Assembly: GCA_002841865.1 (NCBI GenBank)
Contig: PHBD01000031.1
Coordinates: 1-33,712 of the forward strand
Direction of reading: 5' to 3'
DNA: 33,712 nucleotides
DNA from: Deltaproteobacteria bacterium HGW-Deltaproteobacteria-19
GTDB lineage: Bacteria > Desulfobacterota > Syntrophia > Syntrophales > PHBD01
The position numbers were made by a program, and so were the translations under genes. Of the stretch, positions 15,708 through 23,986 are shown piece after piece (positions within the stretch are counted from its first letter, which is position 1; every line of letters begins with the position of its first letter). The notes beneath the pieces are model-generated. The model searched no databases and had not been told where the DNA came from. It worked only from the letters and a program-made list of their open reading frames with translations.

Positions 15708-15797
15708 GCATTCTTTGACCGCTTCCGGCCCGAACCGGGTTGTTCCGGCGGCAAAAGGTATGGTAGGAAGGGCGGCGGAAAGAAAGGGGGAGCGGAC

Positions 15798-16466
15798 ATG
15801 GATTTCCGGGATCTGCGCAATCGGACGTTCAAAGGATTTCTGGCGGAAGAGGAAGCGGCCAGGCTCTATGATCTGGCCCGTGAGGCCAGTAGCCTGGGAG
15901 CCTGCCTGGAGATCGGCAGTTACTGCGGCCTCTCCGCCGCCTACCTGGGCCTGGGGTGCCGGGAAGGAGGCGGTGTGCTCTATTCGATCGATCACCACCG
16001 GGGATCTGAGGAGCAGCAGCCCGGGGAGGCGTATTTCGATCCTGACCTCCTGGATTCGAGAACCGGACGGATCGACACCTTTCCCCTGTTCCGCCGGACC
16101 CTGGAGGAACTCTCCCTGGACGGGACGGTCATTCCCATCGTCGGCCGCTCTGCAGAAATCGCCGCGCACTGGCGAAGCCCGCTCGCCCTTGTCTTCATCG
16201 ATGGAGGCCACACCTTCGAAGCCGCCTTCAACGATTACAATTCCTGGGTCTCCCACCTGATTCCGGGAGGCTGTCTAGCCATCCACGACCTCTTCCCCGA
16301 TCCCGCCAAGGGAGGCCAGGCCCCCTGGTGTGTCTACAACCTCGCCCTCGCCTCGGGCCTCTTCGAGGCGCTGCCCACGACGGGAACGCTGGGAATCCTG
16401 CGGCGGGCACCCTGCGGGACGATCACGGCCACTGCGGCCGCCGCCTGGGAAAAGATCCGGCCGTAA
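15798..16466 (+). CDS. Class I SAM-dependent methyltransferase (Methyltransf_24-like)
   Basis: A Rossmann-fold methyltransferase of 222 residues. The SAM-binding motif I is CLEIGSYCGLSAAYLG, followed by a charged strand (VLYSIDHHRG) and motif LALVFIDGGHTFEAAFNDYNSW, then GGCLAIHDLF. The substrate is unknown; this subfamily often acts on sugars or small metabolites. The start is set by AAAGGGGGAG upstream of 15798; the same frame continues back into the RRM gene without similarity. It converges with the B12-radical SAM gene on the other strand. Confidence 0.85.
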   Translation: MDFRDLRNRTFKGFLAEEEAARLYDLAREASSLGACLEIGSYCGLSAAYLGLGCREGGGVLYSIDHHRGSEEQQPGEAYFDPDLLDSRTGRIDTFPLFRRTLEELSLDGTVIPIVGRSAEIAAHWRSPLALVFIDGGHTFEAAFNDYNSWVSHLIPGGCLAIHDLFPDPAKGGQAPWCVYNLALASGLFEALPTTGTLGILRRAPCGTITATAAAAWEKIRP

Positions 16467-16522
16467 TTGGACACAGGGGAACAAAAATCCTCTCGGTGGC
16501 AGCGGGCAGCCAATCTGGAATA

Positions 16523-16556
16523 TAAAAAAAGGGGGACAGATGTAAACCTGTCCCCC
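16523..16556 (-). terminator. GGGGGACA-type hairpin acting as minus-strand terminator
   Basis: GGGGGACAG (16531-16539) pairs perfectly with CTGTCCCCC (16548-16556). On the minus strand the stem is followed directly by seven T residues, giving a strong terminator for the gene cluster ending at 16571. A lone GTCCCCC arm lies at 16564-16570. The sequence resembles the hairpin at 171-203, so a dispersed repeat seems to serve here as a terminator. Confidence 0.75.
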
Positions 16557-16570
16557 GCATATTGTCCCCC

Positions 16571-18157
16571 TTACAGGTGATCCACCCGATTATTGTGGGT
16601 CCAGAACCACTGGTACCGGTCACCCTGCCGCTCAACCTTCAGAAATCCCTTTCCCTTCAGCTCGCCGATCACCTTTTCAACCAGCGGCAGGCCTTCATCG
16701 GCCACGGCCTTGATGCGGCGACAGAACTCCGACAGGCTGTCGCCGGGACCGCCGTCGACGGGAAAGGTCCCCAGGGTCTCCACCAGGTCCCCGGCCAGAA
16801 TTTTGAAGATCAGTTGCGTACGGAAGTGCCCCTCCACCCGGAAGAGGGCGTAGGGCGAGGCTGTGCCGTTGCGGTAATCGCGGATCATCCGCTGCCACTC
16901 CTCGTCGATGGCTCCCTCGAATTCCGCCACAAAACGCTCGATGTCCGCCGGGGCGAGTGCGGACGTCCGCGCCACGGCCCGGTTCGCATCATAGAGAGAC
17001 CAGTCGCTGGTCAGGATCTCCAGGTCGTAGGAATCGACCTCCTCGCGGACGGTCGTGCCGGGGAACGGGGCAAGGATGTGATAGCCGTACATGGCCCCGA
17101 GGCCCTGGGCGAAGGCGTCGGTCTCCTTCAATGTCTCCATGGTTTCCCCGGGCAGGCCGGCGATAAACGAGGTGTGGCAGACCATCCCCGTATCAAGGCA
17201 CATCTTTACAGCATTCCGCACCTGCTCCAGGGTGATGCCCTTCCGGATCATGTCCAGCATTCCCTGGTTTCCCGACTCCACGCCATAGCTGATGCTGTCG
17301 CATCCGTTGTCGCGCATGAGCGCCAGGGTCTCCGGATCCACCGTGTTTACCCGGGCGAAAGCGCTCCAGGTGAATTTCAGTCCCCGCCGCCGGATCTCGT
17401 CGCAGACGTCCCGCACTTTCTTCTTGTTCGATACAAAGAGGTCGTCGGCCACGTTGATCCGGTCGATGCCGTAGGACAGGATGTGCTCGATCTCGTCCAC
17501 CACCCGGGATGCAGTCCGCTGCCGCACCTTCTTGCCCACCATCCGCCGGCCCTGGCAGAAGATGCAGGAATAGGGACAGCCCCGGCTCGTGATGATGCTC
17601 ACCGGATAACCCAGGGCCTGGTAGCGCGACAGGGGCAGGAGATGGCGGGCCGGCAGGGGAAGGTCGTCCAGGTCGGGGATGAAGGGTCGGGTCCCGGTCT
17701 CCGTCACGGAACCATTGTCGCGGAAGGACAGCCCGAGGATGTCCTTCCATTTCTTCCGCTCCTTGAGGGCGGGCAGGAGTTCGGCGATCGTGTTCTCTCC
17801 CTCACCGCGGACGATGAGGTCGATGCCGGGATAAGTGTTCAGGGTTCCCGCGGCATCGAAGGATACATGGGGGCCCCCCATCATCGTGACGATGTCCGGG
17901 TTGTGCTCCTTGACGGCGGAGACGATCTGCGCCGCTGCGGGAAAGTTCAGGGTTACCGACGTGCCGCCCACGGCGTCGGGCTGGAAGGCGTCAAGCTGGG
18001 CTTTCAGTTTTTCCGGCGTGTAGCGGCTGACGATATAGTCGAAGATCCGGACTTCCGCTCCGGCCCGCTCAAAGGCGGCGGCAACATAGCTGACCCCGAG
18101 GGGCGGCGCCGGCGCCTCCTCCAGGGGATAAGGCGGAGCGATGATGGCGACTTTCAT
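16571..18157 (-). CDS. B12-binding-domain radical SAM protein
   Basis: Residues 1-140 form a cobalamin-binding-like Rossmann domain (MKVAIIAPPYP, GGTSVTL, MMGGPHVSF, LIVRGEGENTI). Residues about 185-420 form the radical SAM core, with cluster Cys194, Cys198 and Cys201 in SRGCPYSCIFC. A C-terminal helical region of about 110 residues follows. In this superfamily (528 residues here) members methylate unreactive carbons or rearrange rings; the substrate is unknown. The ATG is preceded by AAAGGGA. It is the last gene of the minus-strand cluster with glycosyltransferase, acyltransferase and toroid genes, pointing to tailoring of a lipid or glycan (inference). Confidence 0.9.
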   Translation of the reverse strand: MKVAIIAPPYPLEEAPAPPLGVSYVAAAFERAGAEVRIFDYIVSRYTPEKLKAQLDAFQPDAVGGTSVTLNFPAAAQIVSAVKEHNPDIVTMMGGPHVSFDAAGTLNTYPGIDLIVRGEGENTIAELLPALKERKKWKDILGLSFRDNGSVTETGTRPFIPDLDDLPLPARHLLPLSRYQALGYPVSIITSRGCPYSCIFCQGRRMVGKKVRQRTASRVVDEIEHILSYGIDRINVADDLFVSNKKKVRDVCDEIRRRGLKFTWSAFARVNTVDPETLALMRDNGCDSISYGVESGNQGMLDMIRKGITLEQVRNAVKMCLDTGMVCHTSFIAGLPGETMETLKETDAFAQGLGAMYGYHILAPFPGTTVREEVDSYDLEILTSDWSLYDANRAVARTSALAPADIERFVAEFEGAIDEEWQRMIRDYRNGTASPYALFRVEGHFRTQLIFKILAGDLVETLGTFPVDGGPGDSLSEFCRRIKAVADEGLPLVEKVIGELKGKGFLKVERQGDRYQWFWTHNNRVDHL

Positions 18158-18326
18158 TTTATCTGTATTCCCTTTCTTAGCTCGACTTCCACGATAACCG
18201 ATTTTTCACGAGTTCCTCGCGGCCCTTCCTCACAGGGGGATGGATCTGCTCCCCGAAAGGGGTTCCCGTGAGAGCCTCCGCGCCCTGATCCGGCCATCCA
18301 TCCGCGGGAGTGCGGCCACGATAGCG
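18158..18326 (-). other. 169-base gap inside the minus-strand cluster
   Basis: No coding frame is seen. The gap contains CCCC-GAAA-GGGG (18251-18262) with flanking CTCAC (18229-18233) and GTGAG (18268-18272) that could extend the fold. No T-run follows on the minus strand. It may be an internal processing or attenuation site before the radical SAM gene. Confidence 0.35.
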
Positions 18327-19049
18327 TCAGTCTCCCTTGCGGGGGAAGAGCAGGGACCGGATCCAGCCGGCCCAGGTGTTGCCCTTCGTGTGGTGCCGGT
18401 CGATGATCGCGAACTCCTCCGCCAGCCCCCGGGGATCGGCCATCCAGTCCGCCCGCGTCTTCATGGGCATCGCAGGATCCAGCTCCTTCACCAGCGCGGC
18501 GGGATTGCCCGCCACCACCGTATAGGGAGGCACGTCCCTGGTCACAACGGCACCGGCACCGACGACGCTGTGGTCGCCGATGGTGACACCCTTGCAGACA
18601 ATGGCGCTGTCTCCGATCCAAACGTTGTTGCCGAGCCTCACGGGGGCCACTGCCAAGGCCGAATTGGAACGGTCATAGAGGCCATGCCAGTCCGCGTCGG
18701 TAATGTAGGCCCCGTGGGCCATCATGCAGCTGTTGCCGATGATGATTTCCCGGGCGGCGGAGATCCTCACGCCGGGACACAGGAGACAATAATCGCCGAT
18801 GCTGATTCGGCCTCCCGTCTCCAGGGTGGACCAGACGGTAAGGCGGACTCTCTTGTCGGGGGCGGCGATGACGTGGGCATAGTCTCCGAGCGAAATGGGC
18901 CCGCCGAAGACCTCGACGTGCCAGGGCTTCATGTAGGTGCCCCCCCGGCCCAGGTAATCGAAATGGGGCCTGAGAAAGTATTCCGCGTACCAGACCTGGA
19001 AGGCCTGATCCAGGCGCTTGAGGATATATGGGCGGTGTTCTCTCAGCAC
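18327..19049 (-). CDS. Hexapeptide-repeat (left-handed beta-helix) acyltransferase
   Basis: A 240-residue member of the LbH acetyltransferase group, which transfers acetyl or other acyl groups from CoA to sugars or amino sugars. Hexapeptide repeats run from about residue 75 to 190 (ISIGDYCLLCPGVRISAAREIIIGNSCMMA, VRLGNNVWIGDSAIVCKGVTIGDHSVVGAGAVVTRDVPPYTVVAGNPA). The His in MMAHGAYITDADWH is the probable catalytic region. The start is GTG at 19049 with GGAGGG upstream. It lies 31 bases after the toroid gene in the same run. Confidence 0.88.
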   Translation of the reverse strand: MLREHRPYILKRLDQAFQVWYAEYFLRPHFDYLGRGGTYMKPWHVEVFGGPISLGDYAHVIAAPDKRVRLTVWSTLETGGRISIGDYCLLCPGVRISAAREIIIGNSCMMAHGAYITDADWHGLYDRSNSALAVAPVRLGNNVWIGDSAIVCKGVTIGDHSVVGAGAVVTRDVPPYTVVAGNPAALVKELDPAMPMKTRADWMADPRGLAEEFAIIDRHHTKGNTWAGWIRSLLFPRKGD

Positions 19050-19080
19050 GGGACCCTCCGGACCGCCGCCGGTCCTCCCC

Positions 19081-20124
19081 TCAACGGGGCTTCCCGTTTT
19101 CCCAGAAACCGTGCCGGAACAGGCGGCCTCCCGGGGTCAGTCCACAGAGGGCGTCATAGGCCAGGAGAACCGCCGCTGCCGTCCATGCCGTCCGCTCCTC
19201 CGGCCAGATGACGGCGTCGGGAAACGTCACCCCCATCCAGTAGGAACCATCGTCGTACTTCTTGTCCAGGATCCAGTTGAAGACGGCCTTGGCCCGCTCA
19301 TGCTCCCCGACCGCGTCCAGTGCGAGGACCAGCTCCGACGTCTCCGCCATTGTTGCCCAGGGCCGGTCGCAGACGCACCGGACCCCCCAGTCGGGAACAA
19401 CGAACCGCTCCCAGTAGCGGTCGATGCGCCGCCGGGCGTCCTGTCCCTGGAGGGCGCCGCAGAGAACCGGGTAGTACCAGTCCATGGAGAAGCGGGACTT
19501 GATCATGTTGAAGCGGTTCGGTTTGTACAGGATGGCGTGGCCAAGCTTTTTGAGTGCTTCCTCCCAGCGGGGCCTCTTCAGACCCTGGCGTTCCGCCATG
19601 GCCAGGGCGCACTTGACGCTCATGAAAATCGAGCTGGATCCCGTCAGGAGGGCCATGGGATCGGCAACGCCTTCCTTGTTCCGGGCCCAGTAGATCTCCC
19701 CCGTCGGGGCCTGGAGAGCCAGTGCAAATTCGATCCCTCCCTCGACCATCGGCCAGAAGGAGAACGCATCGTCCCAGTCGCCGGTGACCAGGCCGTAATG
19801 GAAAACGCCAACGGCGGCGTAGGAGGAAAAGTTGGAGTCCTTTGACGAGTCCTCCACGACGCCATCCCGGACCCCGGACCACCAGCTTCCGTCCGGGAGC
19901 TGCGTGTCCGCCAGCCACTGGTAGGCCCGACGCGCTTCTTCGAGATATCCGGCCACGACCAGCCCCATGGCACTTTCCACGTGATCCCAAGGATCCGTCT
20001 TGCCGCCGACGGACCAGGGAATTTCCCCATTTGTCTTCTGCACGCCGGCGATGAATCCGGCGGTGGCCTCCATATCCAGTTTCAGATCCGGCTTCAGGGC
20101 CGGGCGGGTCAGTGTGCGCTCCAT
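19081..20124 (-). CDS. Terpene-cyclase/prenyltransferase-like alpha/alpha-toroid protein
   Basis: Four internal repeats resembling the QW motif of squalene/hopene cyclases and prenyltransferases are visible: GVQKTNGEIPW (27-37), DTQLPDGSWW (73-82), LQAPTGEIYW (near 140) and KKYDDGSYW (near 290). They predict an alpha/alpha barrel. The DxDD motif of hopene cyclases is absent; DPWDHVE (44-50) is the only obvious acidic cluster. There is no signal peptide and no membrane span. The 347 residues match proteins annotated as phenyltransferase-domain in related bacteria, whose reaction is unknown. The ATG is one base past the methyltransferase stop, so translation is coupled. A glycan-processing or cyclase role are both possible. 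Confidence 0.75.
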   Translation of the reverse strand: MERTLTRPALKPDLKLDMEATAGFIAGVQKTNGEIPWSVGGKTDPWDHVESAMGLVVAGYLEEARRAYQWLADTQLPDGSWWSGVRDGVVEDSSKDSNFSSYAAVGVFHYGLVTGDWDDAFSFWPMVEGGIEFALALQAPTGEIYWARNKEGVADPMALLTGSSSIFMSVKCALAMAERQGLKRPRWEEALKKLGHAILYKPNRFNMIKSRFSMDWYYPVLCGALQGQDARRRIDRYWERFVVPDWGVRCVCDRPWATMAETSELVLALDAVGEHERAKAVFNWILDKKYDDGSYWMGVTFPDAVIWPEERTAWTAAAVLLAYDALCGLTPGGRLFRHGFWENGKPR

Positions 20125-20125
20125 G

Positions 20126-20836
20126 TCAACAACCCTTCTTCAGGTAAAATACGACGCTCTTGGCGATCAGCGGGTTCAGCATCCGGTCCAGGATTCCCGT
20201 GAGCCGGGGTTTCTCCATGATGTCCCACTCGAGAAAACGCTTGTAGAGATTGACCGGCCGCGAGTCTTCCCGCTTGTGGCCGACGAGGCACTTGAGCCAC
20301 CAGTAGGGAGCGTGAAGACCATGCCGGTAATCGATCCCCCGGCACGTGGCGCCCGCCTCCTCCAGAAGCCTCCGAATCTCCTGCTTCCGATAGATCCGGA
20401 TGTGGCCTCCCGGCTCGTTGTGATAGGCCTCCGAGAGAGCCCAGCAGATCCGCTCCGGGAGCCAGCGGGGCACGCTCACAACCAGATCCCCGCCCGGTTT
20501 GAGAACCCTCATCAGCTCGGATACGGCCTTCCGGTTGTCCGGGATGTGCTCCAGCACCTCCGAACAGATGACGACGTCGAATGCCCCGTCCGGGAAAGGC
20601 AGTCGCGTCACGTCCGACTTGAGGGCCATGACATTGCCCCGGCACGAGCCCTCCTGGCTCATGACCCAGAGCGTGCCCCCGGCCTTGCGGAGGTCGTTCT
20701 CGTTCAGGTCCAGCCCCACGGCCGTGACATCGGCCCTCCGGAAGGCCTCGCAGATATGCCGGCCCGTCCCGCAGCCTGCATCGAGAACCCTCATTCCCGG
20801 CCGCAGGTCCAGGCGATCAAAGTCGACGGTGAGCAT
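20126..20836 (-). CDS. Class I SAM-dependent methyltransferase (Methyltransf_11-like)
   Basis: Of its 236 residues, motif I VLDAGCGTGRHICEA is near 18-32, the acidic loop VGLDLNENDL follows, then LPFPDGAFDVVICSEVLEHI and LKPGGDLVVSVP. The C-terminal part (HIRIYRKQEIRRLLEEAG... and a hydrophobic tail) resembles ubiquinone/menaquinone or sugar-lipid methyltransferases. The substrate is unknown. It starts within the end of the glycosyltransferase gene (20-base overlap) and ends one base before the toroid gene, so all three are likely made together. Confidence 0.88.
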   Translation of the reverse strand: MLTVDFDRLDLRPGMRVLDAGCGTGRHICEAFRRADVTAVGLDLNENDLRKAGGTLWVMSQEGSCRGNVMALKSDVTRLPFPDGAFDVVICSEVLEHIPDNRKAVSELMRVLKPGGDLVVSVPRWLPERICWALSEAYHNEPGGHIRIYRKQEIRRLLEEAGATCRGIDYRHGLHAPYWWLKCLVGHKREDSRPVNLYKRFLEWDIMEKPRLTGILDRMLNPLIAKSVVFYLKKGC

Positions 20837-22103
20837 TCATGGCCTCCCGGTAGACATCCACGCCCCGCTGGGCGGCATGCCGCCAGGTGAACGCCCCTTT
20901 TACGCGCTCAAGGCCGGCCCGGCCGAGTTCTTCCCGTTTTTTGGGGTTGTCCAGGAGATCCTCGATCGCTTTCTCCAGGGCCTCCCGGTCGGCCGGGGGA
21001 ACCAGGATGCCGGCATCGCCCACCACTTCCGGCAGCGCCCCGCCGGTTGTGCTGATGACCGGTACGCCGCAGGCCATCGCTTCGCCGGCGGGCATCCCGA
21101 ATCCCTCGTAGAGCGAGGGGATGACGGCCATCGTGGCCTTGGCGTAATACCCGGCAAAGTCCTCCCAGGCGATCCGGCCGGTGAACGTTACCGTGTCCCC
21201 CAGCCGGAGGTCCCGGACCTGCCGCTCGATGGCCCCGTCCTTCTTGGGCTGACCGATGACGGTGAGCTTGACCGGACGGCGCCGCCGGAGGGAATCGACG
21301 GCTTCCAGGAGGTACCGGAGCCCCTTGAGGGGCGTATCGGCGCTGTTGGTCACGAGGATCGTGTTCTCCGGGCGCCCGTTTCCGTTGGCGGGGTAGAAAT
21401 AGTCCATGTTGATGCCGTTGGGCACCACCCGGAACCTGTCTTCCGGCACACCGAAGGAATGGCTGATGTCCCCCTTCGAACACTCGGAGACGGTGATGAT
21501 CCGGGAGAACAGCCGGGAGACCTTGATCTGCATGTCGAGAAAGGTGTACCAGCGGCGTACCTTTAGTCTTTTCAGAATGTTGGGAGCGGCATCGATCTCC
21601 GTATCGCGGTCCACCGTGATGGGGTGGTGGATCGTGGCCACCGTCGGGTAGCCGAGCTTTTCCAGGTCCAGAATGCCCCAGGAGAGGCACTGGTTGTCAT
21701 GGATGACGTCATACGCCGGCTTCCGGTCGCAAAACCAGCGGTGGACTCGGGTGCCGAAGGTCCGGGGCTCGGGAAACCCTCCCAGGCACATGTCCAGGAA
21801 CTCCATCGTGTTGACGGGCGACAGGAGATCCCGGTACCGGGCCGGGCGGAAGAGGTGATCCGGGTTGTACAGGTCCAGGCCCGGCAGCTTGTGAAGGGTG
21901 ACTCCCTCCACCACTTCCGGATAGGGTGGGCCCGAGATGACGTCCACCTTGTGACCCAGGTCCCGAAGAGCGCGGCTCAGGTATTTAATGTAGACCCCCT
22001 GCCCGCCGCTGGCCGGATTGCCGCGGTAGGTCAGGAGGCAGATCTTCAGCGATCCGTTTGATCGTTTGGACTTCTTGGCTTTTGTCTCTTTTTTCCGTTT
22101 CAT
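20817..22103 (-). CDS. Glycosyltransferase family 4 (GT-B fold)
   Basis: A 428-residue retaining glycosyltransferase, probably cytoplasmic and membrane-associated through a Lys/Arg-rich N-terminus. The N-domain begins LKICLLTYRGNPASGGQGVY (acceptor side). The C-domain holds VTNSADTPLKGL and the donor-binding YEGFGMPAGEAMACGVPVIST with the E-x7-E pair, followed by GILVPP. Sugar and acceptor are unknown. The ATG at 22103 is preferred because the homologous part starts soon after; an in-frame extension to 22418 runs through the PHP gene antisense region and reads as low-complexity Arg/Pro/Gly. It lies 74 bases after the PHP gene. Confidence 0.9.
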   Translation of the reverse strand: MKRKKETKAKKSKRSNGSLKICLLTYRGNPASGGQGVYIKYLSRALRDLGHKVDVISGPPYPEVVEGVTLHKLPGLDLYNPDHLFRPARYRDLLSPVNTMEFLDMCLGGFPEPRTFGTRVHRWFCDRKPAYDVIHDNQCLSWGILDLEKLGYPTVATIHHPITVDRDTEIDAAPNILKRLKVRRWYTFLDMQIKVSRLFSRIITVSECSKGDISHSFGVPEDRFRVVPNGINMDYFYPANGNGRPENTILVTNSADTPLKGLRYLLEAVDSLRRRRPVKLTVIGQPKKDGAIERQVRDLRLGDTVTFTGRIAWEDFAGYYAKATMAVIPSLYEGFGMPAGEAMACGVPVISTTGGALPEVVGDAGILVPPADREALEKAIEDLLDNPKKREELGRAGLERVKGAFTWRHAAQRGVDVYREAMNAHRRL

Positions 22104-22177
22104 GACACATTTCTTCCAGGCAGGCTGAAACCGCAGGGAGGGGTGATGGCGGGCACGGGGCGCTGCCCCGGACGGAA

Positions 22178-22885
22178 TCAGGACCCCCCGGCGGTGGCCC
22201 GCCGGACTAGCTCCTCGGAGTTTTTCATCATCTCTTCCACTTCCCGGAGGTTCATGCCGGCCCCGAGGGCCACCCGGACGGCCTGGTCGCGGGTGATGAG
22301 ATCCTGCGGGCCGTGGCTGTCCGTATTGAGAACCAGGGGAACTTCGAATCGGCGGGCCAGGGCAACGACATGACCGTTCGTGAGGCTGTGCCCCTTCCGG
22401 GCTGAGATCTCCAGGCAAACGCCCTGCTCTTTCGCCCGCAACACATCGGCCTCCGTAATCAGCCCCGGATGGGCGAGGATATCCACGGCCGCCTCAATGG
22501 CGGCCCGGTTCGTTCCCGGCAGGACGGGCTCGGCGATGGTCTCCCCATGGACGACAACGAGGCGGGCGCCCCGTTCCCGGGCCTCCCGAACCAGTTCGGC
22601 GATATATTCCGGCGGAACGTGGGTCAGTTCGATGCCCGGAATGACGGGCATTCCCAATGCATCCGACAGTTTGCGGCAGGCCTTCGCCACCCGGGGAACG
22701 ATGAAATCCACATTGGAATGGTCCCCGTGATCGGTGATGGCGAGGGCGCGATATCCCCTGTCCTGGGCCCGCCGGGCCATTTCGGAGGGGATCAGCTCTC
22801 CGTCGCTGAAGATGGTATGGGTATGCAGATCGATCACAGAATCAACACGTTTCCCTGTAATATCGGCCGATTCCTGAACCGGCAA
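22178..22885 (-). CDS. PHP-domain phosphoesterase (histidinol-phosphatase-like)
   Basis: A metal-dependent hydrolase of the PHP superfamily. Metal ligands are in DLHTHTIFSDGEL, ITDHGDHSN, GIELTH, VVVHGE, LAHPGL and NTDSHGP. The substrate is unknown; this subgroup is named after histidinol phosphatase, but no his genes are nearby. The full 235-residue frame starts at a TTG (22885). A GTG at 22837 gives the more usual family start just before IDLHTHT; no ribosome site decides between them. It is the first gene of the minus-strand cluster, upstream of the GT4 gene. Confidence 0.82.
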   Translation of the reverse strand: MPVQESADITGKRVDSVIDLHTHTIFSDGELIPSEMARRAQDRGYRALAITDHGDHSNVDFIVPRVAKACRKLSDALGMPVIPGIELTHVPPEYIAELVREARERGARLVVVHGETIAEPVLPGTNRAAIEAAVDILAHPGLITEADVLRAKEQGVCLEISARKGHSLTNGHVVALARRFEVPLVLNTDSHGPQDLITRDQAVRVALGAGMNLREVEEMMKNSEELVRRATAGGS

Positions 22886-22985
22886 CGGAGTAATTAGCAG
22901 ATTTCCACGGGGAGGTCAACGAAATATCGCGGGCGATCAACCGTGACTCTTGAAGAGTTTCGATGGGATGGACCGAATCGAACCA

Positions 22986-23012
22986 CCGGAAAGGGCGCGC
23001 CGCCGTTTCCGG
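22986..23012 (-). terminator. Strong hairpin just after the YhbY gene
   Basis: Bases 22986-22997 pair with 23001-23012 at 11 of 12 positions around a CGC loop, nine bases beyond the YhbY stop. No T-run follows on the minus strand, so it may stabilise the mRNA 3' end or work with Rho rather than act as a classical terminator. Confidence 0.45.
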
Positions 23013-23021
23013 AAATCCCCG

Positions 23022-23336
23022 TCAGGAAGTGCGGCGGGGAAGCTGGATTCGCCGCCGGCTCGGATCCGGCTGCATTCGATAGAAAATCGCCGTGTGGCCG
23101 ATGAGCCCCACAAGGGTCGCCCCGGTGGAGGCCTCGATTCGGGCGGCAAGTTCCCCCTTCTGGTCTTTCTCCTTGAAATCGTTGAACTTGACCTTGATCA
23201 GCTCGTGCTCTGCCAGGGCCCCTTGCGCGGCCGTCAGTACACCTTCGGTGAGACCCGCCTGACCGATCAGGACCAGCGGCTTGATCCCATGCGCCAGGCC
23301 GCGGAGATATTTCCGCTGGAACCCCTGCAACTCCAT
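23022..23336 (-). CDS. yhbY: YhbY/CRS1-type RNA-binding protein
   Basis: A single CRM domain of about 104 residues, known in E. coli YhbY to bind pre-50S ribosomal particles. Seen are LQGFQRKYLRGLAHGIKPLVLIGQAGLTEGV, a helix ending ALAEHELIKVKFNDFK, and the GLIGHTAIFYR strand. The start at 23336 is chosen because AGGAGGG lies just upstream and the family starts here. Its ATG shares one base with the stop of the preceding gene (TGATG), so translation is coupled. The in-frame upstream ATG at 23354 adds six residues. Confidence 0.9.
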   Translation of the reverse strand: MELQGFQRKYLRGLAHGIKPLVLIGQAGLTEGVLTAAQGALAEHELIKVKFNDFKEKDQKGELAARIEASTGATLVGLIGHTAIFYRMQPDPSRRRIQLPRRTS

Positions 23337-23986
23337 CAGCGCCCTCCTGTCCACGGTCGGCCCAGGCCCAGCATGACCTTCCAGTGCAGATCCGCGACAT
23401 CGATCATGAGGCGGGTACAGCGAAGCAAGCCGTCAAACCAGAGTTGCCGGAAACGGGACGCCTCCTGGCAGACCGCGTTCGACGCCTCCCCAAAGGCCCC
23501 CCAGTCCGCTCCCGGAACGGCCTGAAACAAGCCTGCTTTCCAGGCATTCCAGCGGACCGTCGTCCCGGAGCCGTCCGACGCCGGCGACGCTTCCTCCCGG
23601 TTGAACGGCGGCGGCTGAACCGCTTCCTCCCGGCCCCCGGCCAGTCGAGCCGCAGTTTCCGGCACCGCCTTTTTCCCGATCGGTCCAGCTGGTTCCGGCG
23701 CCCTGTCCACTTTCACCGCTTTCACCAAGGAGGATTTCGATCGTGCAGGTTTTTTGCCTGTGGCTGCGGTTGCCGTTCCGGAAGCCGCTTTCCTTTTCAT
23801 CGCGCCCGGGGCCGAGGGCTTCGCCTTCCGAACCCCCGTCGAGCCGGAGGCCTTCTTCCCGCCGCTCTCCTTCTCTGTACCGTCCAACGCCTTTCCCTTC
23901 GTCGCTTTTACAGCCCTTGTACGGGTCGGCGTCGACGGCTTCAGGGCGCTCAGCTTCCTGAGCAGTTCTTCGTTCTTCCTAGCCAT
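23336..23986 (-). CDS. Lys/Ala/Pro-rich disordered protein with a small folded C-terminus
   Basis: I do not recognise this 216-residue protein. Residues 1-140 are low in complexity, basic and rich in Lys, Ala, Ser and Pro, with AKKP/GKKP-like histone-H1-style patches. Residues about 145-216 are Trp-rich and helical (WNAWKAGLFQAV, FRQLWFDGLLRCTRLMIDVADLHWKVML), faintly like phasins. Its ATG lies inside the end of parA (8-base overlap) and its stop is coupled to yhbY. A disordered basic partner directly after an orphan ParA suggests an adaptor that links cargo to the nucleoid or ParA (inference). It could also be an unrelated DNA-binding protein. Confidence 0.7.
   Translation of the reverse strand: MARKNEELLRKLSALKPSTPTRTRAVKATKGKALDGTEKESGGKKASGSTGVRKAKPSAPGAMKRKAASGTATAATGKKPARSKSSLVKAVKVDRAPEPAGPIGKKAVPETAARLAGGREEAVQPPPFNREEASPASDGSGTTVRWNAWKAGLFQAVPGADWGAFGEASNAVCQEASRFRQLWFDGLLRCTRLMIDVADLHWKVMLGLGRPWTGGR

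Noticed and set aside
15534-15797. N-terminal extension of the methyltransferase into the RRM gene
   Set aside because: It is an Ala/Val shadow of the Gly-rich RRM tail and crosses a strong terminator.
16562-18271. 569-residue + strand frame opposite the B12-radical SAM gene
   Set aside because: The minus strand has clear radical SAM and B12 motifs; the + frame has none.
22104-22418. N-terminal extension of the GT4 glycosyltransferase
   Set aside because: The extra residues are Arg/Pro/Gly-rich, overlap the PHP gene in another phase, and family similarity starts after 22103.
22945-22985. tRNA-like T-loop (GGTTCGATTC on the minus strand)
   Set aside because: No acceptor, D or anticodon arms can be folded around it, and the T-stem does not pair.
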